Source of the DNA: Anoxybacillus amylolyticus
Lineage (GTDB): Bacteria > Bacillota > Bacilli > Bacillales > Anoxybacillaceae
Length of the DNA stretch: 64,000 nt
Assembly (NCBI RefSeq): GCF_001634285.1
Contig: NZ_CP015438.1
Coordinates: 244,501 to 308,500, forward strand
Direction: 5' to 3'
The notes under the pieces are model-generated. The model did no database searches, was not told where the DNA came from, and saw only the letters and a program-made list of their open reading frames with translations. Below, in pieces: positions 48,403 through 57,203 of this stretch. Every line of letters starts with the position of its first letter. Positions within the stretch are counted from its first letter, which is position 1. A program made the translations under genes and the position numbers.

Positions 48403-49389
48403 ATGCGGTCATCAAAACCTGTTTTCTTATCTATTTTGGCGATGGGACTGGCGATTGGCGCAGGGACGATTGGCTTTATTCTTTCGGAACATCTTTCTTT
48501 TTTTGATGCACTATGGCTGACGGTCGTGACTATTTTGACAGTCGGGTACGGGGATACTGTGCCGAAAACGTTTTATGGGAGGCTGTTTGCTCTACTGATT
48601 ATTCCGATTGGCATTAGCATCGTCACGTATGCGACAGGTGCGGTCGCCTCAATGATGATGGAAGGGGAATTTTCCAAAACGGTGCGGAGGAGAAAAATGC
48701 GGAAAAAAATTGATTCGTTGTCTAACCATATTATTGTATGCGGATTTGGTCGCGTGGGGGAACAAGTCGTGCGTGAGTTGCTAAAAAACAGGACGCATGT
48801 CGTCGTTGTGGAGAAAAATGTAGAACGGCTAGAAGGAGATGGCTCGCTTCTTTATATCGAAGGGGATGCGACCCAAGATGAGGTGTTGGTAGCAGCAGGG
48901 ATTGAGCGTGCCGCAGGATTAGTCGCTACATTACCGGCAGATGCGGATAATGTGTTTATTTCGCTGACGGCAAAAGGATTAAACCGCAACATTCAAATTG
49001 TCGCTCGGGCGGAGCGGCCGGAGACAGAAGAGAAACTTCGGCGCGCAGGTGCTGATAAAGTCATTAATCCGTCCTTTTTAAGCGGCCGGCGCATGGCAAT
49101 GACGATTTTAAAGCCGGTCAGCATCGATTATGTCGATACGATTTTTCATGACCATGAAGAAGAGTTTGCGTTGGAAGAAATTCGTATATCCCCGCATTCC
49201 CCGCTAACGAACCGGCTGTTGCGGGAAAGTGAAATTCGCCCTCGCTACGGCGTCACAATTGTCGCCATTCAGCGCGGCAAGAAAATCATTAGTAACCCAT
49301 CTTCAGACGAGGTGTTGCAAGCGGGTGATCTAATCATTGTATTTGGAAAAAAAGAGAAGTTGGCTCGATTTGAAGAAGTGGCTAAATAA
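48403..49389 (+). CDS. Potassium channel with TrkA-N (RCK) domain
   Basis: 328 residues; ATG 48403 has AAGGGG 6 bases before (an ATG two codons earlier is too close). Two membrane helices flank the pore loop, with the selectivity filter TVGYGD (46-51). Then comes the RCK domain starting IIVCGFGRVGEQVV and a TrkA-C-like end. YugO/MthK type; gates K+ flow by a cytosolic ligand. Probably transcribed with ung and the small gene, since only 10 bases separate it from the latter. Confidence 0.93.
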   Translation: MRSSKPVFLSILAMGLAIGAGTIGFILSEHLSFFDALWLTVVTILTVGYGDTVPKTFYGRLFALLIIPIGISIVTYATGAVASMMMEGEFSKTVRRRKMRKKIDSLSNHIIVCGFGRVGEQVVRELLKNRTHVVVVEKNVERLEGDGSLLYIEGDATQDEVLVAAGIERAAGLVATLPADADNVFISLTAKGLNRNIQIVARAERPETEEKLRRAGADKVINPSFLSGRRMAMTILKPVSIDYVDTIFHDHEEEFALEEIRISPHSPLTNRLLRESEIRPRYGVTIVAIQRGKKIISNPSSDEVLQAGDLIIVFGKKEKLARFEEVAK

Positions 49390-49390
49390 A

Positions 49391-49425
49391 TGAAAAAGGT
49401 GTCCCTTCCCTCGGGACACCACTAT
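49391..49425. terminator. Bidirectional terminator between the K+ channel and glucosidase genes
   Basis: GGTGTCCC with GGGACACC (about 49398-49420), loop TTCCCTC. Confidence 0.8.
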
Positions 49426-49430
49426 TCATC

Positions 49431-51047
49431 CTATTTTAATTGATAAATGCGCGCTTCATGTGGACGCATATGCAACACCGCGCCTGTTTCCTGAATGTCG
49501 GCATAGTTGCCAAGTAAAGGTTCGCGCGTGTAGGTCGATAACGCCGACGGAAGTTCATAGTCGTTCGGGTTGTCGCAATGATTAAGCACGATGAGCAGGC
49601 GGTCGTCATCGAGTTCGCGCGTATACGCATAAATATACGGGTCGCTTTCCGTAAAGTCATGGAACGTACCGTACACCATTGCGGGATGTATTTTACGTAA
49701 TTGAATGAGTTTTCGGTAATAATGGTAAACCGAATTTGAGTCTTCTAACGCTTGTTTCACATTAATTTCTTTATAGTTCGGATTCACTTTAATCCAAGGC
49801 GTTCCGGTCGTAAAGCCCGCATTTTCGCTGTCGTCCCATTGCATTGGTGTGCGCGAATTATCGCGACTTAACGGCTGGAGGCTTTTGAGCACTTCTTCTG
49901 GGTCGCGTCCTTTCGCGACTTCTTCGGCATATTTGTTTTTCATGGCAATGTCGTTATAATCATCGATCGAAGGGAAGCGAACGCCGGTCATGCCGATTTC
50001 TTCCCCTTGGTAAATGTATGGCGTGCCAGGAAGCGTATGCACCATTGTTCCGAGCAATTTCGCCGATTCGACACGGTATTGTTTGTCGTTTCCATATCGC
50101 GTCACTTGGCGCGTATGGTCGTGGTTGTTTAAAAATTGCGAGTTCCAGCCTTTCCCCCATAGCGCATCATACCAGCGTTTTTGAATTTGTTTAAAGCGCA
50201 GCGGCTCCCAACTTGGCATTTCATCGCATACTTCAAAATGAAACAGTGTATGCAATTCGTGGCGATCTTCTGCGACGTATTTCAGCCCTTCTTCTGGCGA
50301 CACGAATGCGACTTCGCCGACGGTGAAAATATCATAATGCTTAAATACCCGCTCATTCATTTCGCGCAAATAGTTGTGCAGTCCTGGATTATTCGTCAAA
50401 TAGCGAATATCGTATGGATCGGCTGCGTTAGGAAATCCATCTGGTTTGGCGAGAAGGGCGATCGCATCCAATCGGAAACCGTCAATGCCTTTATCCAACC
50501 AAAAGCGCATCATGTTATAAATTTCTTCTCGAACTTCATGATTTTTCCAATTTAAATCTGGTTGCTCCACTGCGAACGAATGAAAGTAATATTGACCGGT
50601 CGCTTCGTCATATTCCCATGCGGACGGTGTGAAGTACGAACGCCAGTTATTCGGCTTGTCGCGCCAAATGTACCAGTCGCGCTTCGGATTATCTTTCGAT
50701 GACCGCGACTCGATAAACCACGGATGCTGATCAGACGTATGGTTGACGACAAGGTCCATGATGAGTTTCATGTCGCGCTTATGCACTTCGTCAAGCAGCG
50801 TTTCCCACGTTTTCATCGTTCCGGCTTTATCCATGATGCGATAGTAGTCGGCAATGTCGTAGCCGTTGTCTTTGTCCGGCGACTCATAGCACGGATTAAG
50901 CCAAATGACATTGACGCCAAGGTGCTTCATATAATCTAACTTTTCAATTACCCCTTGCAAGTCGCCGTACCCGTCTCCGTTAGAGTCGTAAAAACTCCGC
51001 CAATATACTTGATACACTACTGCTTCTTTCCACCATGCTCGCTTCAT
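49431..51047 (-). CDS. malL: Oligo-1,6-glucosidase / alpha-glucosidase (GH13)
   Basis: 538 residues. GH13 regions: DLVVNHTS, GFRLDAI (nucleophile Asp194), FTVGEV (acid Glu245) and NNHD (Asp310). The enzyme cuts isomalto- or malto-oligosaccharides in the cytoplasm. It is a little shorter than the 555-560 residues usual for MalL. Single gene with no transporter beside it. Confidence 0.9.
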   Translation of the reverse strand: MKRAWWKEAVVYQVYWRSFYDSNGDGYGDLQGVIEKLDYMKHLGVNVIWLNPCYESPDKDNGYDIADYYRIMDKAGTMKTWETLLDEVHKRDMKLIMDLVVNHTSDQHPWFIESRSSKDNPKRDWYIWRDKPNNWRSYFTPSAWEYDEATGQYYFHSFAVEQPDLNWKNHEVREEIYNMMRFWLDKGIDGFRLDAIALLAKPDGFPNAADPYDIRYLTNNPGLHNYLREMNERVFKHYDIFTVGEVAFVSPEEGLKYVAEDRHELHTLFHFEVCDEMPSWEPLRFKQIQKRWYDALWGKGWNSQFLNNHDHTRQVTRYGNDKQYRVESAKLLGTMVHTLPGTPYIYQGEEIGMTGVRFPSIDDYNDIAMKNKYAEEVAKGRDPEEVLKSLQPLSRDNSRTPMQWDDSENAGFTTGTPWIKVNPNYKEINVKQALEDSNSVYHYYRKLIQLRKIHPAMVYGTFHDFTESDPYIYAYTRELDDDRLLIVLNHCDNPNDYELPSALSTYTREPLLGNYADIQETGAVLHMRPHEARIYQLK

Positions 51048-51146
51048 CGTTTTTTCCCTCCGTCGAAAGCGCGTCCAGCTTGAAATGTTCCCATATATAG
51101 AATACCATTGAATCAGCGTGAAAAGAAAGATGGGAGTGAAAACGTT

Positions 51147-51371
51147 TTGGACGTATCGGTAACGGTGATTTTAGCGAAAATGGCGGCGCTCGTGGAGCAG
51201 GCGCAACAAAGCGACGTACGGCAAATGCGAGAACATGTTGCTGCTGTTCGTGTGCTTTGCGACCTTATTTTAGAAGAAAAAATGGTGACAACCGTAGTGC
51301 AGGAAACCGCATTACCGAAGAAGCTAGACATCGGCGACGATGCCAACGGCACGTCGTTGTTAGATTTTTAA
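51147..51371 (+). CDS. ywdI: YwdI-like protein
   Basis: 74 residues. TTG 51147 is chosen because GGGAG lies 10 bases upstream and the alignment with B. subtilis YwdI starts there (VTVILAKMAALVEQA, MREHVAAVRVLCDLILEEK). Helical; function unknown. It lies between ung and ywdK as in B. subtilis, although the glucosidase and K+ channel genes interrupt here. Confidence 0.7.
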   Translation: MDVSVTVILAKMAALVEQAQQSDVRQMREHVAAVRVLCDLILEEKMVTTVVQETALPKKLDIGDDANGTSLLDF

Positions 51372-51388
51372 CAAGGGAGAGATGAAGA

Positions 51389-51757
51389 GTGAAAGTATTC
51401 GTTTTGCTTGGGGCAATTGCTTCTTTTTTAGCAGTGGCGCTCGGTGCGTTCGGCGCGCATGGATTGGAAGGAAAAATTCCTGATCGCTATTTAGACATTT
51501 GGAAAACAGCGGTACATTACCAAATGTTTCATGCTGTCGGATTGTTTGTTATCGCGCTTTTATTAGCGAAATGGCCGAATGCTAGCACACTTGTTACAGC
51601 CGGATGGATGATGGTGATAGGGATTGTTTTGTTTTCAGGAAGTTTATACGTGTTAAGCGTTACGCAAATCAAACCGCTCGGGGCGATTACGCCGTTTGGT
51701 GGGGTAGCGTTTTTAATCGCGTGGGCGCTTGTTGCCTACGTGGCGCTCAAACAATAA
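51389..51757 (+). CDS. ywdK: DUF423 membrane protein (YwdK)
   Basis: 122 residues, four membrane helices. DUF423 hallmark FGAHGLEGKI...W.TAVHYQMFHAVGLF. Start GTG 51389 after GGGAGAGATG. Function unknown. Follows ywdI by 17 bases and ends in a terminator. Confidence 0.87.
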   Translation: MKVFVLLGAIASFLAVALGAFGAHGLEGKIPDRYLDIWKTAVHYQMFHAVGLFVIALLLAKWPNASTLVTAGWMMVIGIVLFSGSLYVLSVTQIKPLGAITPFGGVAFLIAWALVAYVALKQ

Positions 51758-51787
51758 AGAGGGCTAGTTTTCAGCCCTCTTTGCTTT
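51757..51787. terminator. Bidirectional terminator between ywdK and gerQ
   Basis: AAAGAGGGCT pairs with AGCCCTCTTT around a TAGTTTTC loop. Confidence 0.85.
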
Positions 51788-52268
51788 AGCGAGGAGTGTA
51801 TGAACTCATTCCAGGTGCGCCGCCAGCATACGGATACTCATAGGCAATTTCTTCGTCAAACGTCACGTAGTTGAGGTAAATCATTGGCAATAAATATCGC
51901 TTCCCTGTTTGCGGGTCACTTAAAATTAAATGGTCGCGTCCAGCAGCTTCAATCGCTCCCCGAAAGATTTTCGCATTCCATTCACGGTTGTTTTCAAAGG
52001 TCATATACACCGTAGCAATTTTTCCTTTGTTTAGGCGTAAAATATTTTCAATGTACGATTGTTCAAGCGGTAGCATCCCTGCGCTTAATTGACTAGTCGG
52101 TGTCAGCGGTTGTGTTGCAAATGTAGTAGGTTGCATGCTAAAACCAGGTGTAGCCGTTGGTTGATACGAGGTCATTTGTTGGGAATAAGGATAAGCGGTT
52201 GGGTAGTATGGTGGATAATAGCCATACGAGTATGGCGAATATTGTGGGCGTTCTTCTTCGTACGTCAT
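51786..52268 (-). CDS. gerQ: Spore coat protein GerQ
   Basis: 160 residues from ATG 52268 (GAGGAGGAGG upstream). The N-terminal half is rich in Tyr/Pro/Ser/Gln (YSPYSYGYYPPYYPTAYPYS); the C-terminal half is the conserved GerQ domain (LPLEQSYIENILRLNKGK...). In B. subtilis GerQ is cross-linked in the coat and keeps CwlJ in place. It is the second gene after cwlJ, 17 bases apart. Confidence 0.93.
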   Translation of the reverse strand: MTYEEERPQYSPYSYGYYPPYYPTAYPYSQQMTSYQPTATPGFSMQPTTFATQPLTPTSQLSAGMLPLEQSYIENILRLNKGKIATVYMTFENNREWNAKIFRGAIEAAGRDHLILSDPQTGKRYLLPMIYLNYVTFDEEIAYEYPYAGGAPGMSSYTPR

Positions 52269-52285
52269 ATGAGAACCTCCTCCTC

Positions 52286-52708
52286 TTAATATACTCTTGG
52301 GCAACTGTCCGGCGACGGCGCGTAAAAGCAATGTGACTTAAATCGCCCGACATTCCACTGATTAAACCATTGCGGCGGACATTCGCCTTCCGGTTTAAAA
52401 AACCAAAGCGCATTCGTTGCAGGATGATAACGCCAGCCGCGAATGACCTGGCGGGCTAACTGAATATCAAGGTCTCTTGCGGCTTGGTAAAAATAGCCCT
52501 TTTGTGTCGCTTCAAAACCACCAGGGCTTTGGAATACCATTTGCCGAATCGAACGAAGTCCACGAAAATCAAGGCAGTTTGCGATAACCCGGTTTACACC
52601 GACATTGCCGACCATCAGCATCCCTAACCGCCCTTCGCCTTCTGCTTCTGCGCGCATTAGCCTCGCCAACAGCTTTACTTCTTCATCGTTGCAAGCGACA
52701 ACAGCCAT
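52286..52708 (-). CDS. cwlJ: Spore cortex-lytic enzyme CwlJ
   Basis: 140 residues from ATG 52708 (AAGAGGTGA upstream). A Hydrolase_2 (SleB-type) catalytic domain alone with no peptidoglycan-binding domain, as in CwlJ. The catalytic Glu is probably in LMRAEAEGEG; WRYHPATNALWFF is typical. It degrades cortex peptidoglycan during germination triggered by Ca-dipicolinate. Paired with gerQ. Confidence 0.93.
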   Translation of the reverse strand: MAVVACNDEEVKLLARLMRAEAEGEGRLGMLMVGNVGVNRVIANCLDFRGLRSIRQMVFQSPGGFEATQKGYFYQAARDLDIQLARQVIRGWRYHPATNALWFFKPEGECPPQWFNQWNVGRFKSHCFYAPSPDSCPRVY

Positions 52709-52825
52709 TCCGTCACCTCTTCCCATTTTTTTTCTCGACAATAATAGGCTATTGAAAAAGCGGAAATTGGTGACAAGAAAAAGCGATTTTATTTTATACA
52801 TATGGGAAAAAGCGAAGGATATGAC

Positions 52826-52854
52826 AAAAAAATAGGGACGTCCATTGACGCCCC
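52826..52854 (-). terminator. Terminator of hemQ
   Basis: On the minus strand GGGGCGTC pairs with GACGTCCC (one G-U pair), then TATTTTTTT. Confidence 0.8.
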
Positions 52855-52859
52855 GAACA

Positions 52860-53606
52860 TTATACGTGTAGAAACGCGTTTACTTTTTCTTTTGATAATC
52901 TATTTCCAACGAAGAACGAACCGAATTCCCCGTAGCGTGCGCTCACTTCGTCAAACCGCATTTCGTAGACAAGCTTTTTAAACTGCAACACGTCGTCCGA
53001 AAAGAGGGTGACGCCCCACTCGTAGTCGTCAAACCCGACCGAGCCGGTAATGATTTGCACGACTTTGCCCGCATATTTGCGACCGGTCATTCCATGGGCG
53101 CGCATTAAGTTGCGGCGTTCTTCCATCGGAAGCATGTACCAGTTGTCATTGCCTTGACGGCGCTTATCCATCGGATAGAAGCAAATATGTTTCGTTTTTG
53201 GTAAGATCGGGAACAGGCGGCGGCGAACTTCTGGATTTTCATACGGGTCGCTGCCATCAGACGGCAAGTAGTTGCTGAGTTCCACAACTGATACGTATGA
53301 GTAAGTCGGCACTAAATATTCCGCCAATTTTGTTTTATTGAACGCCGTTTCGATTTCGTTCAATTCTTCCATCGTCGGTCGCAAAATCATGAACATCATG
53401 TCCGCTTTTTGCCCAACAACGGTATAAATGGCATGGCTTCCTTCGTTGCGCGCTTCGGTTGTTTCCCATGTTTCTACTAATGCTAAAAACTCATCAATAG
53501 CTGCTTGTCGCTCGTCGTTTGAGAGCGTTTTCCAAGCGACCCAATCGACTGAACGGAAATCGTGCAGGCAATACCAGCCTTCGAGTGTTTGTGCTGCTTC
53601 ACTCAT
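52860..53606 (-). CDS. hemQ: Coproheme decarboxylase HemQ
   Basis: 248 residues from ATG 53606 (AAGGAG upstream). Chlorite-dismutase-like fold; reactive Tyr144 in CFYPMDKRR and haem ligand His171 in [12 protein letters not shown], as in thermophile HemQ structures. It converts coproheme to haem b in the coproporphyrin-dependent pathway of Gram-positive bacteria. B. subtilis YwfI. Divergent from pta, as in the ywf region. Confidence 0.96.
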   Translation of the reverse strand: MSEAAQTLEGWYCLHDFRSVDWVAWKTLSNDERQAAIDEFLALVETWETTEARNEGSHAIYTVVGQKADMMFMILRPTMEELNEIETAFNKTKLAEYLVPTYSYVSVVELSNYLPSDGSDPYENPEVRRRLFPILPKTKHICFYPMDKRRQGNDNWYMLPMEERRNLMRAHGMTGRKYAGKVVQIITGSVGFDDYEWGVTLFSDDVLQFKKLVYEMRFDEVSARYGEFGSFFVGNRLSKEKVNAFLHV

Positions 53607-53805
53607 TGCTTTCAACTCCTTATGTATGATTTAACTTTACTATATCATAGTTTGCCCAAGGAGCGCTCGAAAAAACAAATACCGGATCATAATGACTGAA
53701 TTATTTTAATAGAAAGACTATTGTTTGTAAGGGGTTACTTTTGTTGCTTTTCCAAATGATAAGAGTATGCTAGTAGGTGAATGATTTTTTGAAGGAGGAA
53801 AACAG

Positions 53806-54777
53806 GTGAGCGATTTATTTTCCAGTTTAAAACAAAAAGTAGCAGGGAAAAAGGTGACGCTCGTTTTTCCAGAAGGATTGGACGAACGCATTTTGACAGC
53901 GGTCAGCCGTTTAGCGAGTGAACAAGTGCTAACCCCAATCGTGATTGGCAACAAGGAGGCAGTGAAGCAAAAAGCAGCAGAGCTCGGCGTAGCGCTTCCG
54001 AACGTTGAAATTATTGACCCAAAACAATACGAAGCAATGGACGAACTGGTGGCAGCGTTTGTCGAGCGCCGGAAAGGAAAAGTATCGAACGAAGAAGCGC
54101 GCAATATTTTGCTCGATGAAAATTATTTTGGCACGATGCTTGTTTATATGAACAAAGCGCACGGGTTAGTGAGCGGAGCAGCTCATTCCACAGCAGATAC
54201 GGTGCGTCCGGCATTGCAAATTATTAAAACGAAGCCGGGTATTCGTAAAACGTCAGGCGTCTTTATTATGGTGCGTGGCGACGAAAAGTATGTTTTTGCT
54301 GATTGTGCGATTAATATTGCACCAGATAGCCAAGATTTAGCGGAAATTGCTGTAGAAAGCGCCAATACCGCGAAAATGTTTGATATCGAACCGCGCGTGG
54401 CGATGTTAAGCTTTTCGACAAAAGGGTCAGCGAAATCGCAAGAGACAGAAAAAGTGATTGAAGCGGTCCGTCTGGCGAAAGAAATGGCGCCAGATTTAGT
54501 CATCGACGGGGAATTCCAGTTTGACGCAGCGTTTGTACCGTCAGTGGCGAAAAAGAAAGCACCGGATTCTATCATTCAAGGCGATGCGAACGTCTTTATC
54601 TTCCCGAGCCTAGAGGCAGGAAACATCGGTTACAAAATCGCGCAACGTCTTGGCAACTTTGAAGCGGTTGGTCCAATTTTGCAAGGATTGAATAAGCCGG
54701 TCAATGACTTATCACGCGGCTGCAACGCTGAAGACGTCTACAAACTCGCGCTTATTACGGCCGCGCAAGCGTTATAA
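53806..54777 (+). CDS. pta: Phosphate acetyltransferase
   Basis: 323 residues from GTG 53806 with AAGGAGG 8 bases upstream. PTA_PTB family (HGLVSGAAHSTADTVRPALQIIKT). It interconverts acetyl-CoA and acetyl phosphate, the first step of acetate overflow. In B. subtilis lipL (ywfL) lies just downstream. Here a 4-kb toxin island separates them. Confidence 0.96.
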   Translation: MSDLFSSLKQKVAGKKVTLVFPEGLDERILTAVSRLASEQVLTPIVIGNKEAVKQKAAELGVALPNVEIIDPKQYEAMDELVAAFVERRKGKVSNEEARNILLDENYFGTMLVYMNKAHGLVSGAAHSTADTVRPALQIIKTKPGIRKTSGVFIMVRGDEKYVFADCAINIAPDSQDLAEIAVESANTAKMFDIEPRVAMLSFSTKGSAKSQETEKVIEAVRLAKEMAPDLVIDGEFQFDAAFVPSVAKKKAPDSIIQGDANVFIFPSLEAGNIGYKIAQRLGNFEAVGPILQGLNKPVNDLSRGCNAEDVYKLALITAAQAL

Positions 54778-55038
54778 GAAAAGCGAAGGCGACTGTTCAA
54801 GGCAAGCCATAAAAATGATTGGAGGTTGTCCGAGAAAGTTTTTTCTTTCAGGGCAATCTCTTATTTTATGTGAAACATTAGGTGATATACCAAAATTTTT
54901 ATTGACAGAATTGATATTTTTTTTTTTATTATTCAATCATCATCCAATTATGTGGGAAAGGGGTCGTATTTTTCATTGATTATGGCTTAGCAACGAACGT
55001 TGTTTAAACAAAAGGACAGAGTCAAAGGAGCGGGGGAG
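54778..55038. other. Left boundary of the toxin island, non-coding
   Basis: An imperfect hairpin at 54828-54867 (TTGTCC...GGGCAA) may end pta. TTGACA (54902-54907) and TATTAT (54927-54932), 19 bases apart, could be the toxin promoter. No attachment site or integrase was seen. Confidence 0.4.
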
Positions 55039-56391
55039 ATGTCTTTTTGGGGTTCATTAAGCAAACTAGGGCATTTGGTCGAGAAAAAGGTAGAGCAGAC
55101 GGTAAAGCATGTCGCCAATGACATCAAAAAAGTAGAGAAGACCATTCAACAAGCTGTTCAGCAAGTAGAAAAGAAAGTCGAGCCAGTGGGGAAACAAGTC
55201 GTAAAGGATACGGTGCACATTAGCCAAAAGGCAAAGGAAGCTTTTCATCAAGCGGAAAAGAAAGCGGAACAAGTGGTAAAGCATGTTGCCCACGATGTGA
55301 AGCAAGCGGAGAAAGCGGTTCAAAAGGTCGAAAAGAAAGTCGAGCATGTAGCGAAACAAGTGGCAAAAGATACGGTACAGATTAGCCAGAAAGCAAGGGA
55401 AGCGTTCCACGAGGCGGAAAAGAAGACGGAGCAAGCGGTAAAGCACGTCGTTCACGATGTGAAAAAAGCGGTGTCCGAAGCGGTTCATCCGATCGGACAT
55501 AAGATAAGGCAAGAGATCAAAGATACGGAGAAAACGATCGAACGCAGTGCGCATCAACTAGAAAAGAAAGCAGAGCATGCCGCTAAGCAGGCTGTTCATG
55601 GTATAATCAATGCAGGACAAAACGCCGAGCGAACGGTTCGGCAAGTAGGAAAAAACATCGAAAAATCGGTACATGAGTTTTCAAAACACCCGATCGAAAG
55701 CGCGGTGGAATTTGCTAGAGGCGCAGGCGATGCGGCTTTACAGGATGTGACATACAATATGGCACACCGTCCTTATAGCAGCTCGCACCCTGTCGCCTAC
55801 GAATTGGGGCAAATGACGGGACATGCTGTATCGACTTTAGCTGGGACGATCGAAACGGTCGGGTTCACGACCTTAGAAGTAGGTGGCATCGCGATTAGCA
55901 GCACGGGAGTAGGAGCGGCTGTTGGAGCTCCTGCCACTGCCATCGCTGCTGTGGGAGCCACTCATGGAGCCACTTTGACGGCAACGGGAGGTTCCAACTT
56001 TGTCCAAAGCGCTAAAGAATTGTACCAGCGAATGAGCCGGAGCGAAGGGGTTTCGGGGAAAGTAGTTAAGAGGGCGGACGAAACTGAGAAGTTTGCTAAG
56101 GGGATGGGTAATGCTCTAAAAAATGTAGATGATGTACTTGTTAAACCTTTAGGCAGAGGATCCACAGGTAGAACCACCCCTAAGAATCTAAATGAGCAGT
56201 TAGCAATGAAACAAGTTATGTCGAATCCAAATGCAGGTAAGCCAGTTCCTATGAGGAAAGGGATGACTGACCCTCGTTGGCCAGCAGAAGAAGGTTGGGT
56301 TAAGATGGCACAAAATGTGAATGGGCACGAAATTCACTATTTGAAAAACACAAAAACAGGTCAATTTGATGACTTTAAGTTTAAAAATTAG
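55039..56391 (+). CDS. Polymorphic toxin with coiled-coil repeat N-terminus
   Basis: 450 residues; ATG 55039 has GGGGGAG just upstream. Residues 1-230 are charged amphipathic helices of EKK/VKHV type, including a 54-residue tandem repeat (43-96, 97-150). Residues of about 235-330 form a Gly/Ala-rich, hydrophobic middle (GVGAAVGAPATAIAAVGATH) typical of pre-toxin regions. The tip, about 339-450, is separate, with MTDPRWPAEEGWVKM and ending DDFKFKN. I recall this ending in polymorphic toxins, possibly RNases, but cannot name the family. No LXG/WXG domain or signal peptide. Immunity gene follows. Confidence 0.75.
   Translation: MSFWGSLSKLGHLVEKKVEQTVKHVANDIKKVEKTIQQAVQQVEKKVEPVGKQVVKDTVHISQKAKEAFHQAEKKAEQVVKHVAHDVKQAEKAVQKVEKKVEHVAKQVAKDTVQISQKAREAFHEAEKKTEQAVKHVVHDVKKAVSEAVHPIGHKIRQEIKDTEKTIERSAHQLEKKAEHAAKQAVHGIINAGQNAERTVRQVGKNIEKSVHEFSKHPIESAVEFARGAGDAALQDVTYNMAHRPYSSSHPVAYELGQMTGHAVSTLAGTIETVGFTTLEVGGIAISSTGVGAAVGAPATAIAAVGATHGATLTATGGSNFVQSAKELYQRMSRSEGVSGKVVKRADETEKFAKGMGNALKNVDDVLVKPLGRGSTGRTTPKNLNEQLAMKQVMSNPNAGKPVPMRKGMTDPRWPAEEGWVKMAQNVNGHEIHYLKNTKTGQFDDFKFKN
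55165..55488 (+). repeat. Tandem repeat of 162 bp in the toxin's helical region
   Basis: Two units, 55165-55326 and 55327-55488, both beginning VEKKVE and containing KDTV-ISQKA-EAFH. The unit is 54 codons. Confidence 0.85.
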
Positions 56392-56403
56392 GGGAGATAA
56401 GAG

Positions 56404-56796
56404 ATGAAAGCCAGATGCATAGCAAATACAGGAAAGGACATATCTGAGAAAGCCTTGAATATAGGATATTCTACAGAAACGGTCTTTGAGTTAGAAATCG
56501 GAAGAGTATATACAGTATATGGAGTCTGTCTGTGGAGAGATTCTTTACATTATCTTATAAAGGGTGAGGAGCATAACTATCCTTCTTGGTATCCTTCTGA
56601 ACTTTTCGATGTTTCTGATCGACTTTTGCCTGTGGAATGGTACTATGATTATTTTAAAGCATTCGATATTACTGCGATTTGGGGCTATAAAGAATTAGTT
56701 GAGGATGATAGTCACTTTGATGGATTAATGGAACGTGATAACAAAGCATTGGAAGTTTTTTTGAAACGAAAGCAAGAAATAGATGGCTATATTTGA
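56404..56796 (+). CDS. Probable immunity protein for the adjacent toxin
   Basis: 130 residues, acidic, with GGGGAG 8 bases before the ATG and 12 bases after the toxin stop. It contains VFELEIGRVYTVYGVCLW and a WYPSELFDV segment; small acidic partner proteins in this position neutralise toxin tips in other polymorphic systems. I do not recognise a named family. Its composition is more AT-rich than that of the flanking housekeeping genes. Function inferred from position. Confidence 0.65.
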   Translation: MKARCIANTGKDISEKALNIGYSTETVFELEIGRVYTVYGVCLWRDSLHYLIKGEEHNYPSWYPSELFDVSDRLLPVEWYYDYFKAFDITAIWGYKELVEDDSHFDGLMERDNKALEVFLKRKQEIDGYI

Positions 56797-57055
56797 TGCT
56801 TATTTCCCTAAGGCTTTTTCCATAGACCAACCTATAGGATATAAGCTGAAATTTTGTTTTACATCCAGCGGAGCACTCACCACGTTATATCATATCGGTT
56901 TGTATTCAGATGAAAACGGAAACGAAAAATCGGAAATTCTTTATTGCAACTTATATATACATGCAACTGGGGAGTTTAACTTATTTTTTCTACTGTCGGA
57001 GGCAAGCCAAAGGCTTATTCCAAACTTGAACAATAAGGAGTATATAAGACCCTAG
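56783..57055 (+). CDS. Small protein of unknown function in the toxin island
   Basis: 90 residues; its ATG overlaps the end of the immunity gene by 14 bases, with no strong ribosome site, so it would depend on coupling. Begins MAIFDAYFPKAF and contains DENGNEKSE. No family recognised. It could be a second immunity protein or a remnant left by cassette exchange. Confidence 0.5.
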   Translation: MAIFDAYFPKAFSIDQPIGYKLKFCFTSSGALTTLYHIGLYSDENGNEKSEILYCNLYIHATGEFNLFFLLSEASQRLIPNLNNKEYIRP

Positions 57056-57074
57056 AGAAGAGGTGATTGTTAAA

Positions 57075-57188
57075 GTGAAACCTATATACGAGGGGCAATC
57101 CCTTAGACCGAGCAAGTTTACAATTGACTACTCAATAAATGGTAAAAAATATTCAGAGAGATTGATTAACTATTCAGAAGGTCAATAA
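57075..57188 (+). CDS. Short ORF, possible truncated immunity gene
   Basis: 37 codons from GTG 57075 with AGAGGTGA upstream; begins MKPIYEGQSLRPSKF. It ends at TAA 57186-57188, just 15 bases before the duplicated toxin segment begins. It may be the head of an immunity gene cut off when the orphan cassette was joined. Confidence 0.4.
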   Translation: MKPIYEGQSLRPSKFTIDYSINGKKYSERLINYSEGQ

Positions 57189-57203
57189 AGATGGAAACCT
57201 ATA

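Noticed and set aside
55066-55557. 163-codon minus-strand frame opposite the toxin's helical repeats
   Set aside because: Low-complexity Leu/Phe/Arg sequence produced by the complement of Lys/Glu/Val repeats.
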